Position numbers and translations under genes: made by a program. Shown one piece after another: positions 15,782-25,670 of a stretch of DNA of 57,667 nucleotides (position 1 is its first letter; every line of letters starts with the position of its first letter). A model generated the notes under the pieces. That model ran no database searches, was not told the DNA's origin, and worked only from the letters and a program-made list of their open reading frames with translations. Source of the stretch: an uncultured Pseudomonadota bacterium (GTDB taxonomy: Bacteria > Myxococcota_A > UBA796 > UBA9615). Location of the stretch: the NCBI GenBank assembly GCA_937891735.1, contig CALAGR010000399.1, forward strand, positions 1 through 57,667. The letters are read 5' to 3'.

Positions 15782-17167
15782 ATGTCCAACGACACCAAGA
15801 AGCCGATGACTCCTGAAGAGGCGGGCGCCCGCGCCCAGCGTTTCTGGGAGCGCATCACCCGGCCCATTCAGATCGTCGCGTTCTTCATCGTCTTGGCCTG
15901 CATCGGGTTCTGCGCCACGCAGCCGAAGGCCGCCACGGTCGAGCGCGCGGGCCCCGTCGTCTTCGGGGCGGACGAGATCAACCAGCCGACCGTCAGCGGC
16001 CTCGACCTCGGCGTGATGGGGACGCTCCTGAACGGCCCCGAGGCCGACCTCCTGGAGGCCATCACCGACGACATGCTCGCGGGCGACTTCGCCCAGGTGG
16101 GTGTCGCTCTGTCCGAGGTTGGTCTTCCCCGGATCTGGTGGGAGAACAACATCGAGATGACGGTGAAGGCCCCGAGCCCGGGAAACCCCCACAACTGGGG
16201 GTTCGACCTGCTGTTCACGATCTCCTTCCCCGCTGAGCGGGCCTACGACCCCGCCTTCGCCTGCACGCTGCTGCTGCCGCCGCTGCACCAGCCCGGAGGG
16301 ACCATGGTCCCCGCCGCGGTAGCCGCCATCCCGATGGCCCAGTGCTGGGATACGTCGGTGTCGGACCTCGCAGTGATCGGGGGGCTGCAGACCATCATCT
16401 CCAACTCGATGATGCTGGAGGTCCTGTTCCCGCCGCACTACTCCATCTTCGGGGGCGGGCCCGTGACCAACGCGAATGGAACCACGAGCATCTCGTGCGC
16501 CGAGCTCCGCTGGGAAAGCCCCGGCGGGCTGATCTCCGCGCTCGGTGGTGGCGTCGGAGCGGGGGCCACTGCGATGAGCGGGGTCGCCTCCTCGGGGATC
16601 GTCGGATCGGTCTCCGCCTACGTCGGCTCTGCCCTCAGCGGGATGGTGCTCGGCGAGGTCACCGCGGCCACCGCAGCGGCGCTGGGCACGATGGGCATGG
16701 CCGCCGGCGTGGTGACGGGCGGGATCGTCGTCGTCGGGGTGGTGATCGGCGCCGCCATCGCGGCCCGGGCGGTGTACGCGACGACCACGAGCGGATGCCC
16801 CGGCTGCGTCGCCTCCGAGCAGGCCGGGGAGGAGTGTCGCGTGCAGGACGACGAGTGCATCTGCAAGGACGCAGAGCGGTGGATCACCCACCCGGGCGCT
16901 CCCGAGCGGCCGGACGACGGCGCCACATCCACGAACACCTCCAGCACCGCGCTCGAGGATTGGGCGCGACGGGAGATGCGACCCACCGGAGCGCCACGCG
17001 AGCAGGAGGACTCGGGCGGCTCCGGGATCTCCTTCGGCGACGACGAGGACAACTGCGGCGCGGGCAGCGACTCCGAGTGCGACGCCGCGTGCGACCCGGG
17101 GTGGGGCGGCTGCACCGTCTGCAAGGACACCACTGAGGTGGTCTGCTTCTACTCGGTCGGCCAGTAG
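15782..17167 (+). CDS. Membrane protein of unknown function with Cys-rich tail
   Basis: A 461-residue protein that I do not recognise. An N-terminal cytoplasmic segment (about 27 residues) precedes one membrane helix (PIQIVAFFIVLACIGFCATQ). A long soluble region follows, then a Gly/Ala-rich hydrophobic region (about residues 240-335) that could form two or three membrane helices or a glycine-zipper hairpin (GGGVGAGATAMSGVASSGIVG). The C-terminal 125 residues are hydrophilic, with about 14 cysteines and acidic/Ser-rich linkers. ATG 15782 has AGGGGG 5 nt upstream. A structured leader and a palindromic promoter suggest conditional expression. It is convergent with the flotillin-AAA operon, separated by a hairpin repeat. 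Confidence 0.7.
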   Translation: MSNDTKKPMTPEEAGARAQRFWERITRPIQIVAFFIVLACIGFCATQPKAATVERAGPVVFGADEINQPTVSGLDLGVMGTLLNGPEADLLEAITDDMLAGDFAQVGVALSEVGLPRIWWENNIEMTVKAPSPGNPHNWGFDLLFTISFPAERAYDPAFACTLLLPPLHQPGGTMVPAAVAAIPMAQCWDTSVSDLAVIGGLQTIISNSMMLEVLFPPHYSIFGGGPVTNANGTTSISCAELRWESPGGLISALGGGVGAGATAMSGVASSGIVGSVSAYVGSALSGMVLGEVTAATAAALGTMGMAAGVVTGGIVVVGVVIGAAIAARAVYATTTSGCPGCVASEQAGEECRVQDDECICKDAERWITHPGAPERPDDGATSTNTSSTALEDWARREMRPTGAPREQEDSGGSGISFGDDEDNCGAGSDSECDAACDPGWGGCTVCKDTTEVVCFYSVGQ

Positions 17168-17182
17168 TCCTGGCTCCCGTCC

Positions 17183-17230
17183 GGGAACTACCGCTCCCTC
17201 TCATCCTGGGTTTCGGGGTGAGAGGGAGCG
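17183..17230 (-). terminator. Hairpin repeat R1, copy C, bidirectional terminator position
   Basis: A 12-bp perfect stem (17192-17203 with 17219-17230) sits between two convergent stop codons (TAG 17167 plus, TAG 17232 minus). On the minus strand it is followed by GCGGTAGTTCCC. The hairpin-GAAACCC-hairpin-GCGGTAGTTCCC layout recurs at 31038 and 55508. There is no U-tract, so termination is inferred from position. Confidence 0.6.
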
Positions 17231-17231
17231 A

Positions 17232-20200
17232 CTACTCGTCCACCTTCGCGAGCTCGGTGACCGACACCGCCACGTGGTGGCGCAGCTCGCCCATCAGGCG
17301 GCTCCACTCCTCCTGGCTCATGGACACGGACCCGAGCAGCTCCCCGATCTTGACGAACAGGTCCTGGATCACGGGCACCGTGCCCGCCAGCATCGCGTTG
17401 CGGGACGGCAGCCGGTCCTCCGCGGTGAGGGTGCCCTCGAGGGCCTTCTGGGCCTGGAGCAGCACCTCCTTCTGGATCAGCGCCACGTCGGGCCGGCTCT
17501 TGAGCTTCTCCGGCTTGTCCACGAGCCACTCCAGCACGCTGATCTGCGCGAGCCCCGCGGCCGCCCCCTGCACGCCGCGCCGCAGCTTCTCGAGCTCGCC
17601 GACCACGTCCCCCACGATGACGTCCATCTTCGCCGCCAGGTCCTGCTGGCCCGCCAGCTCCGCGGCCACAGCCAGCCGCTCGCCCGCCTTGGCCGACACC
17701 CGAAGGGCCTTGGTGGCCTGCTCCTGCGCGGCCGTGGCTCGATCTGCGACGTCGTTGGCCCGCACCGCGCTCTCGGCCGTCTCCCCCAGCGCCTTGGCGG
17801 CGTGACCCAGGGCGTTGCGGCCCTTCTCCACCTGGGTGCCCACCTCGCCGACCTGCGCGCCGACCCCACAGATCGCCTGGCTCACCGCCGCGATCGCCTC
17901 GGAGACATCGCCCCGGGCCCCCGCCGCCGTCAGGACCTCGCGGATCCCCTCGAGCTGCGCGTCGAGCCCGCCGAGCACGCCGGTGACCCGCGACACGGGG
18001 TCGTCGTCGCCGCCGCCCATCAGCTTCTGGCGCCGGAACTCCTTCTTGATCGACTCCCACCGCTCCGCCGCTTCGCCCTGCAGCCACCCCATCATCTCGT
18101 TGAACTTGAGCAGGTTCGCCTCGGCCCCCGTGGTCAGGGTCTGGGCTTCGCCCATGTAGTGGTCCCGCAGAAGCCCGTCGAGCTCCTGCTCGTTCATCGC
18201 AGGCACGATCTTCTCGGATAGCTTGTTCATGTTGCGGTAGCTGCCCTGCAGCTTGAACGACGGCTCCGTGCGGAACGCGTCCTCCTGGGCGGCGCTGGCG
18301 ATGTACTCCTGGTTCACCCGCAGCACCACCTCCTGCACCCGCGCCAGCTTGCCCAGCACCGCCAGGATCTCGTTGAGCTCCACGCTGCTGTAGTCGTGGG
18401 ACAGCTCGCTGGCCGGCACCTGTTCGCCCCGGGCCATGCGCACGAGCTTGTACACATCGGACTGCTCGCGTGAGGCGAGGGGCTGCAGCACCGTGTTGCT
18501 GGTCAGCGAGTTCTCGATGTAGGACAGCGAGAACGCCTCGTCGCGCCCCTCCAGGATGTCGCCCAGGTTGTACGTGTCCGCCCGGTTGGCGAGCATGTCG
18601 GGGATCTGGAACCGGTCGCCGCTCTCGGTGTAGGGGTTGCCGGCCATGACCACGCAGAACTTCTTGCCCCGCAGGTCGTAGGTCCGGGTGCGGCCCTCCC
18701 ACACCCCCTCGATGCGCCGCGTGCCGTCGCACAGCGAGATGAACTTCTGGAGGAACTCGGGATGCGTGTGCTGGATGTCGTCCAGGTACAGCATCACGTT
18801 GTTGGCCATCTCGAAGCTCAGGTTGATCTTGCCGACCTCCGCCCGCGCGGTGGCGTTGGGCGCCTCGTCGGGATCGAGCGAGTGCACGTCGTGGCCCAGG
18901 GCCGGGCCGTTCACCTTCATGAACACCAGGCCCAGCCGCGAGGCGATGTACTCCATCAGGGTCGTCTTGCCGTACCCCGGCGGCGACACCAGCAGCAGCA
19001 GGCCCATTTGGTCCGTGCGGCGCGAATCCCCCGCCGCGCCCATCTGCTTGGCCAGGTTGTCGCCGACGATGGGCAGATACACGTCGTTGATCAGCTTGTT
19101 GCGCACGAAGGCGGACATCACGCGGGGCTCGAACTCCTCGAGCCGCAGGCGCTCCCGCTCCCGCTGCAGCACCCGGTGGCGGGTGGCTCGCCAGCGCTCG
19201 AAGGCCGGCACCGTCTGGTCGCTCCACGCCGTCAGCCGGCCCAGGAACTCGTCGAGCCTCAGCTCCATCGACTGGTCCCGGATCAGCGGGTGCTGGCCGA
19301 GCAGGCCGGTCACCGTCTCGCCGGTCAGGGCGTGGGATGCCTGCCAGGTGAGCCCGGGCTCGGTGACCAGGCGGGCCGCGCTCTCGATGGCGATCGTCTC
19401 CGCGTCGCCCCCCTGCACCGCCTCAGCGAAGGCGGTGGCGTACGCGCCCATCCAAGTCCGGGCCAGCGCGAACCGCTCGGCAGGCTGGCCTTGCAGCAGC
19501 TGCAGATCCTCGGTCATGTCCCGCTGCGCGCCGTGATCCTCCAGGTGGCGCGCCAGGGCCCCGTGCAGCGCGGCGGCCTCGGCCGAGCAGACGAACTGGG
19601 GCGTCGCGGCCTGCAGTTCCTCCACCAGGTAGGCCCCGGCGAGGGCGAAGTCCGCCCGATCTCCCAGGCCCAGGTCCACCTGGGCCACCCACGCGCCGAT
19701 GGCGACCGCCAGATCGTCGGCCACCGCGGTGAGGCCGTGAGTCGAGCCCAGCGTGTCCCGAAGCCGCCCGAAGCTGCGGGCCCGGCGGTGCCAGCGGGCC
19801 TGGGCCTCGGCGTCGTCCGACCACGCCCAGAACAGCGCGGCCAGGGAGCGGGCCCGGGGCGGGAACCGAAGCAGCCCGCCGGACAGCCGCAGGCGCAGCA
19901 GCGCGGACAGGAGCTTGCTGGCGTCGCCGTCGTGCACGCCGCGCTCGTAGCCCTCCTCGTAGCGGTTGGCGGCGTACGCCCGCACCGCCTTGAGCAGCGC
20001 GCCGTCGGTGCGGTTGGCGTCCTCCAGGGCCGCCAGGGTCAGCCCCTCCTCGCTCGCCTCGGCGGCGAACAGCATGCGGGCCGCCAGGTACTCGCCCCGG
20101 TACACCGCCTCGCCCTCGGACACGAGGGACTGCCCCCACCAGGGCTGCGCCGCGTCCACGTCCGTGTCCTGCACGCGCGAGTAGAAGTCCGTGCCCGTCA

Positions 20201-22886
20201 GGTGCAGGAACATCCCCGCGTCCCGGGGCACCATCGTCAGCTCCAGGGGCCGGGTGTTGACCGGGAAGCGGTGCTTGCCGAGCTTGATCAGGTCGTCGTC
20301 GTCGAACAGCTCCAGGCGATCCCGCAGCCCGCGCAGCGACTCCTGCCGCGCGCTCGTCAGGCGGGCCAGCAGTTCCTCGCCCTTGACCGCGTCGCCCAGG
20401 TCCGCCAGCTGCCCCGCGATGTCCCGCAGCTTGAGCACCATCGCGTCGGACGCGAACCAGGCGTTGAGCTCGTCCTGGGTCTTGAAGGTCCGGGCCCGCC
20501 GGACGACGCCCGAGATGATCCGCTCCGCCGCCCGCACGTAGTTGCCGATGCGCTTCTGGCGCACGTCCAGCAGGTTCTGCCGCCGCGCCCCCAGGGCCTC
20601 GACGATCTCCTCGCGCTTGCTCGTCAGCTGGGGCAGGAAGTCGTCGAACTCGCCGAACCGCGCCTCCAGTTCCTCCAGCTGCAGCATCAGCTTGCTGAGC
20701 TGGTCGTCGCACGCCTCGGGCGTGTCCGCCAGCGCCACGGACGACGCGACGCTCTGGCCCAGCAGCTTGAACTGCGCTCCGAAGTCGGCCCGCGCCTCGA
20801 CGGACGCGATCTCCTTGCGCCGCACCTCGAGCACCGCCCGCGCCCGGTTGAGGTGCCCGAAGACCTCGCCGAGGTTCTCCAGGATCTGGGCCCGCGCCGT
20901 GGCGTCGTCGATCTCGAGCCCGCTGACGACCTCGGTCATCAGGTCGAGCCCCGCCGTGAGCCCGCCCAGGTCCTGCCGCAGCGGCGCGATCTCGGTCAGC
21001 TTGGTGGCCTCGCCGACCCGCGCGTCCAGGGCGTCAATCTGCACCGTCAGCGGGCCGAGGGCGTCATCCCCCAGCAGGAACGCGACCGTGGCGCGCGAGA
21101 TCCGCTCGAACTCGGAGGCGACCTCCGCCTCCATGCCGTCCACCGAGGCGCGGTCGATGTACCGGACCTCCCGCATGGTGATGAGGTGGCCACGCTGGTG
21201 CCGCAGCCGCGTCAGCGCCGCCATGAAGTCTTCTGCGAGGTGCCAGCTGTCGGGATGCAGGTCGTCCTTGAGCGCACGCTGCTGGATCCGGGCTTCCTGC
21301 AGCGCCTCGTGGGCGCGCCGCTGGAGCAGCTGGACCTTCTCGAACTCGTCGATGATGAGCTCAGCCGTGTCCCGCACCGCCGTGATGGCGCCCTGCAGAT
21401 CGCCCAGCTCGGCCTCACCGAGCCAGTAGAAGCTGTCCAGCGAGCGCTGGCAGCTCTGCACGAGGGCCTCGTACACGCCCCGGGTGGGCTGCGCGTCGGT
21501 GACCATGCGGCTGACCGAGAAGCAGTCGGACACGCCCCGGACCAGATCCTTGTTGCCCACGCGGGCCAGCAGCGAGCCGTCGGTGGGCTGGGCCGCGGCG
21601 TGCTCGGCGGACACGAACGGCGTGTTCCACACCTGCATGGGGTGCACGCGGGTGGGCTCCTCCGTGGCGGCCCGGAACACCACCAGCCGCCCGTCTTCAA
21701 ACAGGGACCAGCCGTGGCACCGGATCGGGGTCTGCACCTCCTTGCGGATGAGGTTGTACGGGAACAGCACGTACAGCCCGTCCTGCACCCGGTTGAAGAC
21801 GTACAGCACGTCTTCGCCGTTGGGCGAGGCGATCCGGGCCTGGTAGCGCAGGTCGGGATCCGGATCCGGGAAGACCTTGAACTCGCCCGTCTGCAGGTAG
21901 TAGCCACCCGGGAAGATGATCCCGTGGTCCTCGGGGAGCTGCACGCAGCTGTCGCCGATGGCGTCCACGCGCAGCACGTGCCCGGTGCGCCGGTTGAAGA
22001 CCAGGTGGCGGGTGATCTCCTCCATGTAGGGGAGGATCCGCAGCAGGACGAGGGCGCCGAGCCGCGCGTACACGATCTGCGCGTCGTCGAGCGACTGGTT
22101 GGGATCGGTGACGTCCTCGCGGTAGATGCCCCGGCCGTCGTCGGTGTTGTCCTCCACCTTGATGGTCAGGTCGCCGCCGACCGTCTCCACGAACACGACG
22201 TCCTCGATGGACACGTGGGGGTGGCGCCCGAGGATGTGGTCGGCCCGGGAGGTCTGCTTCCACTCGAAGTCGTGGGCGGGCGGGGACACGAAGCTGCGCT
22301 CCCCCCGGTCGTCGATGTACTCGACGCCGCCGTCCGGCCCCAGGGCCCAGTGGAAGACGCGGATCGAGTCGAGGCTCTCGCCCGTCTGGAACACCGCCAG
22401 CAGCTTCGTGCCCGTGTTGCGCAGCGCGATGAGCCGGGCGCTGGCGTAGTACTGGTACAGCGCCGCGAACTCGCGGGTGAACCGCTCCTCGCTCAGCCAG
22501 CCCGCCTCTGCTTCGGTGGCGGGCTCGAACTCCAGGGTGCCGTCGCCCCGCACCTCGAAGTTCACCAGCGTCAGCACGTCCTGCACGGCGATGGTCTTGC
22601 GCAGCCCGAGGAAGACGTTGTAGCCGAACAGCATGCGGCCGCCGACCTGCACCACGTCCACGGGAACGCAGTTGTTCTCAGTGCGCACCCGCTCGGACCC
22701 CGCCACGGTCAGCTCGGTGCCGCCGAACAGGGCCTTGCGGGAGGTGTTCAGGACGTTGGTGCGGCCCGCCAGCTCCCGGGCGTGGGCGATCAGCCGCTGG
22801 TGGATGACCTCGTAGCTGCCGCCGGGGCCCGCGTCCTGCGGCGCCCCGTCGTCAGCGCTCTGTGTCGCTCGATCAAGGTCGGACAT
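17232..22886 (-). CDS. Giant AAA+ ATPase of the flotillin-associated type
   Basis: An 1884-residue protein resembling proteins annotated as DNA repair ATPase that occur beside flotillin genes. The first 400 residues are a beta-rich, propeller-like region. Residues about 450-900 are helical/coiled-coil. The AAA module lies near residue 1300: Walker A SPPGYGKTTLMEYIA, Walker B VMLYLDDIQHTHPEF (about 1365), and sensor-like VVMAGNPYTESG (about 1415). The last 330 residues are again coiled-coil rich. Probably a cytoplasmic remodelling ATPase acting at a flotillin scaffold; no direct evidence of a DNA repair role is visible. It is the last gene of a four-gene operon, 6 nt after flotillin, and is closed by a terminator-like hairpin. 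Confidence 0.85.
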   Translation of the reverse strand: MSDLDRATQSADDGAPQDAGPGGSYEVIHQRLIAHARELAGRTNVLNTSRKALFGGTELTVAGSERVRTENNCVPVDVVQVGGRMLFGYNVFLGLRKTIAVQDVLTLVNFEVRGDGTLEFEPATEAEAGWLSEERFTREFAALYQYYASARLIALRNTGTKLLAVFQTGESLDSIRVFHWALGPDGGVEYIDDRGERSFVSPPAHDFEWKQTSRADHILGRHPHVSIEDVVFVETVGGDLTIKVEDNTDDGRGIYREDVTDPNQSLDDAQIVYARLGALVLLRILPYMEEITRHLVFNRRTGHVLRVDAIGDSCVQLPEDHGIIFPGGYYLQTGEFKVFPDPDPDLRYQARIASPNGEDVLYVFNRVQDGLYVLFPYNLIRKEVQTPIRCHGWSLFEDGRLVVFRAATEEPTRVHPMQVWNTPFVSAEHAAAQPTDGSLLARVGNKDLVRGVSDCFSVSRMVTDAQPTRGVYEALVQSCQRSLDSFYWLGEAELGDLQGAITAVRDTAELIIDEFEKVQLLQRRAHEALQEARIQQRALKDDLHPDSWHLAEDFMAALTRLRHQRGHLITMREVRYIDRASVDGMEAEVASEFERISRATVAFLLGDDALGPLTVQIDALDARVGEATKLTEIAPLRQDLGGLTAGLDLMTEVVSGLEIDDATARAQILENLGEVFGHLNRARAVLEVRRKEIASVEARADFGAQFKLLGQSVASSVALADTPEACDDQLSKLMLQLEELEARFGEFDDFLPQLTSKREEIVEALGARRQNLLDVRQKRIGNYVRAAERIISGVVRRARTFKTQDELNAWFASDAMVLKLRDIAGQLADLGDAVKGEELLARLTSARQESLRGLRDRLELFDDDDLIKLGKHRFPVNTRPLELTMVPRDAGMFLHLTGTDFYSRVQDTDVDAAQPWWGQSLVSEGEAVYRGEYLAARMLFAAEASEEGLTLAALEDANRTDGALLKAVRAYAANRYEEGYERGVHDGDASKLLSALLRLRLSGGLLRFPPRARSLAALFWAWSDDAEAQARWHRRARSFGRLRDTLGSTHGLTAVADDLAVAIGAWVAQVDLGLGDRADFALAGAYLVEELQAATPQFVCSAEAAALHGALARHLEDHGAQRDMTEDLQLLQGQPAERFALARTWMGAYATAFAEAVQGGDAETIAIESAARLVTEPGLTWQASHALTGETVTGLLGQHPLIRDQSMELRLDEFLGRLTAWSDQTVPAFERWRATRHRVLQRERERLRLEEFEPRVMSAFVRNKLINDVYLPIVGDNLAKQMGAAGDSRRTDQMGLLLLVSPPGYGKTTLMEYIASRLGLVFMKVNGPALGHDVHSLDPDEAPNATARAEVGKINLSFEMANNVMLYLDDIQHTHPEFLQKFISLCDGTRRIEGVWEGRTRTYDLRGKKFCVVMAGNPYTESGDRFQIPDMLANRADTYNLGDILEGRDEAFSLSYIENSLTSNTVLQPLASREQSDVYKLVRMARGEQVPASELSHDYSSVELNEILAVLGKLARVQEVVLRVNQEYIASAAQEDAFRTEPSFKLQGSYRNMNKLSEKIVPAMNEQELDGLLRDHYMGEAQTLTTGAEANLLKFNEMMGWLQGEAAERWESIKKEFRRQKLMGGGDDDPVSRVTGVLGGLDAQLEGIREVLTAAGARGDVSEAIAAVSQAICGVGAQVGEVGTQVEKGRNALGHAAKALGETAESAVRANDVADRATAAQEQATKALRVSAKAGERLAVAAELAGQQDLAAKMDVIVGDVVGELEKLRRGVQGAAAGLAQISVLEWLVDKPEKLKSRPDVALIQKEVLLQAQKALEGTLTAEDRLPSRNAMLAGTVPVIQDLFVKIGELLGSVSMSQEEWSRLMGELRHHVAVSVTELAKVDE

Positions 22887-22892
22887 GCTCGA

Positions 22893-24938
22893 CTAGCCGA
22901 GACCCAGCTTCTGGGCGTGGGCGAGCAGCTGCTGCACCTTGGCCCGGGTGTCGTCGTCCCCGCCCGCGGCGAGCTTGCCCAGCACGCCGGCCAGGGACAG
23001 GTCCCGCAGATCCTCGGCGCTCGTGCCCTTGAGCACGTCCTTGAGGTCCACGCCGAGGTCGCTGCTGCCGTCCAGGTAGCCCTTGAAGGCGGTCTGCACG
23101 GTGCTCGACTCGTCCACGAGCGCGTCGATCGACTGGCCCAGGCTCACCGCCTTGACGAACCGGTCGAAGAACTGGCCGTCGCCGCCGACGATCTTGATGT
23201 CCGCGCTGCTCATGGCCGTGCCCATCACCCGGGCCTGGGCCTCGGCGATCTGGCGGCGCGTCTCGAGCTCCTGCAGCTGCAGGGTGCGGAGCGTGTCCAG
23301 CTTGAGGCGGAACTCCTCGTGGTCCCAGCCCTTGCCTTCGAGGGCCTTCATGGCCTTGGCCTTGCCGGCGATGCCGTCGGCTTCGGCGGACAGCTTCTCG
23401 CGCGACACGGTGGCCGCGGCGGTGCCGCCTTCGAGCACGACCCTGGCCTGGGCGAGGCCGATCTTCTCTTCACCGCTGGCCTGGGCGCTCATCTTCTCGA
23501 TGGTCACCCGCGCCTCGGCGAGGCCTTCCTTCTCCAGGGCCACCGCGTTGGCCTCCTTGACCTTGGCCGCGGCGAGCCCGGAGGCCGCCTCTTCGGCCTG
23601 GACGCCCTCGGCGAGCCGGATCTTCCCCTTGGCGGCGATGTCGGCGGCCTTGTAGTCCGCCTCGGCGATGATCACGGTCTCCTTGGCGGTGAACTCGGCG
23701 GACTTCTCCGACGCCTCGGCGGCCTTGATGGCCGAGATCAGGGCCTCTTCGGCGGTGGCGTTGGCCTGGATGATCTTCACGTCGGCGAAGCGCTGGGCCT
23801 CGGCGGTCATGCGCAGGTCCTTGATGCGCTCCTCTTCCTCGGCGACGTTCTTGTCCACCGCGATGCGGGTGCGCACCACCTCGGCGATCTCCTTCTTCTT
23901 CTCCTCGACCGCCTTCTCCTTGCTGATCTGGACCAGCTCCACCTCGCGCTCACGGCCGATGACCTCGAGCTGGCGGTCCTTTTCGACCTGCTCGGTCTTG
24001 ATGGCCACGACGCGCTCGCGGTCCTTGTCCGCCACCTCGACCTGCCGCTGCCGGTTCAGCTCGGCGATCTGGATGGCCTCGGTGGCCTTGATGCGCGCCG
24101 ACTCGGCCCGGAAGTGCTCCTCGGACGCGACCTTGCTGGTCTCGGCGTCCTCGCGCGACTTGACCGTGGCGACCTCGCGGTCCTTCTTGGCCAGGGCGTC
24201 GGCGTGGCGGCGCTCCTGCTCGAACACCTTTTCGTCCGCGTCCACCTTGAGGCGGGTGAGCTCCATGCGCTCGGCCTGGCGCCGCTCTTCGGTCTTGATG
24301 TTCTGGGCGGTGGTGATCTGGGTGATCTTGAAGATGCCCTGGGCGTCCAGGATGTTCTGGGGATCCAGGGACGACAGGGGCGTCTGCTCGAGGAAGTCGA
24401 TGGCCGCGTCGTCGAGCACGTAGCCGTTCAGGTCGGTGCCGATGACCTGGATGATGCGGTCCTTGAACTCGTCACGCATCGTGAAGAGCTTCTCGAACTC
24501 CATGGACTTGCCGACGGTCTTGAGGGCCTCGGAGAACTTCGCGACGAAGAGCTCCTCGAGCACGTCCTGCTGGCTCGCCCGCTTGCAGCCGAGGGCCTGG
24601 GCGACCTTGAGCACGTCGTCCTCGGTCTTGTTGACCCGGACGAAGAAGGTGACCTTGATGTCCGCGCGGATGTTGTCCTCGCAGATGAGGCCGTCGGCGC
24701 CGCGTCGGTCGAGCTCGACGGTCTTGACCGAGATGTCCATGTTCTCGGCGCGATAGAAGATCGGGATGACCACGCCGCCCGTGAAGGACACGACGGGCTC
24801 GCCCTTGATCTTGTTGATGATGAGGGCCGTGCCCTGATCGACCTTTCGGTAGAAGCGGGTCACCAGCACGAGGGCGCCGGCCCCCAGCAGGACCACGAAG
24901 AGGATGGCGGCGAGGACGGCGAGGACGGTGGGGCTCAT
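22893..24938 (-). CDS. Flotillin / SPFH-domain membrane scaffold protein
   Basis: A 681-residue flotillin. An N-terminal membrane helix (about residues 5-27) leads into the SPFH domain (RFYRKVDQGTALIINK, then DISVKTVELDRRGADGLICE). From about residue 215 to 480 there is a very long Glu/Lys/Ala-rich coiled coil typical of flotillins. The C-terminal 150 residues are an extra domain found in the larger flotillin group. Flotillins multimerise and organise membrane microdomains. Start ATG 24938 has AAAGGG upstream. A 165-bp spacer with two hairpins separates it from the preceding mini-SPFH gene, so it may have separate processing or its own promoter. Confidence 0.9.
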   Translation of the reverse strand: MSPTVLAVLAAILFVVLLGAGALVLVTRFYRKVDQGTALIINKIKGEPVVSFTGGVVIPIFYRAENMDISVKTVELDRRGADGLICEDNIRADIKVTFFVRVNKTEDDVLKVAQALGCKRASQQDVLEELFVAKFSEALKTVGKSMEFEKLFTMRDEFKDRIIQVIGTDLNGYVLDDAAIDFLEQTPLSSLDPQNILDAQGIFKITQITTAQNIKTEERRQAERMELTRLKVDADEKVFEQERRHADALAKKDREVATVKSREDAETSKVASEEHFRAESARIKATEAIQIAELNRQRQVEVADKDRERVVAIKTEQVEKDRQLEVIGREREVELVQISKEKAVEEKKKEIAEVVRTRIAVDKNVAEEEERIKDLRMTAEAQRFADVKIIQANATAEEALISAIKAAEASEKSAEFTAKETVIIAEADYKAADIAAKGKIRLAEGVQAEEAASGLAAAKVKEANAVALEKEGLAEARVTIEKMSAQASGEEKIGLAQARVVLEGGTAAATVSREKLSAEADGIAGKAKAMKALEGKGWDHEEFRLKLDTLRTLQLQELETRRQIAEAQARVMGTAMSSADIKIVGGDGQFFDRFVKAVSLGQSIDALVDESSTVQTAFKGYLDGSSDLGVDLKDVLKGTSAEDLRDLSLAGVLGKLAAGGDDDTRAKVQQLLAHAQKLGLG

Positions 24939-24952
24939 GGGTCCCTTTCGGT

Positions 24953-24997
24953 GGGGGATGTCCCCCGGTTGGCGTGGATGCGGGTCCCTCGGGACCC
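24953..24997. repeat. Two adjacent perfect inverted repeats upstream of flotillin
   Basis: GGGGGA-TG-TCCCCC (24953-24966) and GGGTCC-CTCG-GGACCC (24982-24997) lie in the 165-bp gap before the flotillin start. They could act as RNA-processing or attenuation hairpins in the operon leader. The rest of the gap (24998-25103) shows nothing I can name. Confidence 0.45.
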
Positions 24998-25103
24998 GGA
25001 TTTGTCCAGTGAAGTCGATATGTTCGCTCGGTGGGCAGCCCCCGGGCGTGTGGCGGGGTCTACGGCAGGCGACCCCCGTGTATTGCTCCGATGAGGGCGA
25101 TGC

Positions 25104-25670
25104 TCATGTCGATGTCACCTCGAGGCGAAGCACCTCCAGCTCGTTGGCCACCAGGCCCAGCTCGCGGAAGGACCAGTCGGCCCGCTCGAGGAAGTCGTTG
25201 CGAAAGCGCGCCGACGGCGGAAGCTGGCTCGCGGACCACCCGCGGGTGACCTCGCCCGCGGCGGTGGCCACGTGGGCGCACAGGAAGCGGTTCAGCTCGT
25301 CGGCCCGATCCGCGTCGAGCCGATCCCGCAGCCCCGCGAACGCCGTCAGGACGGCGGGGGCCGTGGACCGCACCTGGAACCAGAGCCGCAGGCGCAGGGC
25401 CAGCCGCGCTCCGTCGGCGAGGACCAGCTCGCCGCCATCCTGGGTGCCCCAGGTCAGGTCGCGCGGCGTCAGGGCGATCAGGTGCACGAACTCCCGGGGC
25501 AGCACCAACGCGTTGCCCCGGAGCACCGCCTTGGGACCCCCGAGGAAGCGCTCGATGACCAGCGCCGTGAACGGCGGGACCTTCGTCGTCAGGGCCTTGT
25601 AGAGCACGGCCTGGGCGCCGACGGCTGCAGCGGCGACGCCGCCCACGAGGGCCAGGCTGGGGAGGATCAC
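25104..25670 (-). CDS. Small SPFH-like membrane protein
   Basis: A 188-residue protein. An N-terminal hydrophobic segment ([22 protein letters not shown]) anchors a domain whose opening (ALVIERFLGGPKAVLRGNALVLP, then LADGARLALRLRLWFQV) resembles the SPFH/prohibitin core: an LVxER start, the pre-strand region, then a helical tail (LDADRADELNRFLCAHVA). It lacks the flotillin coiled coil. GTG 25670 overlaps the stop of the NfeD-like gene (GTGA), indicating translational coupling. It may be a companion subunit of the flotillin scaffold; this is inferred from fold resemblance and operon position. Confidence 0.65.
   Translation of the reverse strand: MILPSLALVGGVAAAAVGAQAVLYKALTTKVPPFTALVIERFLGGPKAVLRGNALVLPREFVHLIALTPRDLTWGTQDGGELVLADGARLALRLRLWFQVRSTAPAVLTAFAGLRDRLDADRADELNRFLCAHVATAAGEVTRGWSASQLPPSARFRNDFLERADWSFRELGLVANELEVLRLEVTST

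Noticed and set aside
18762-25094. A 2110-codon open frame on the plus strand opposite the flotillin-AAA operon
   Set aside because: It is antisense to well-supported genes, and its product is rich in Gln, His, Arg, Val and Gly typical of the complementary frame of GC-rich coding DNA. No domain is visible.
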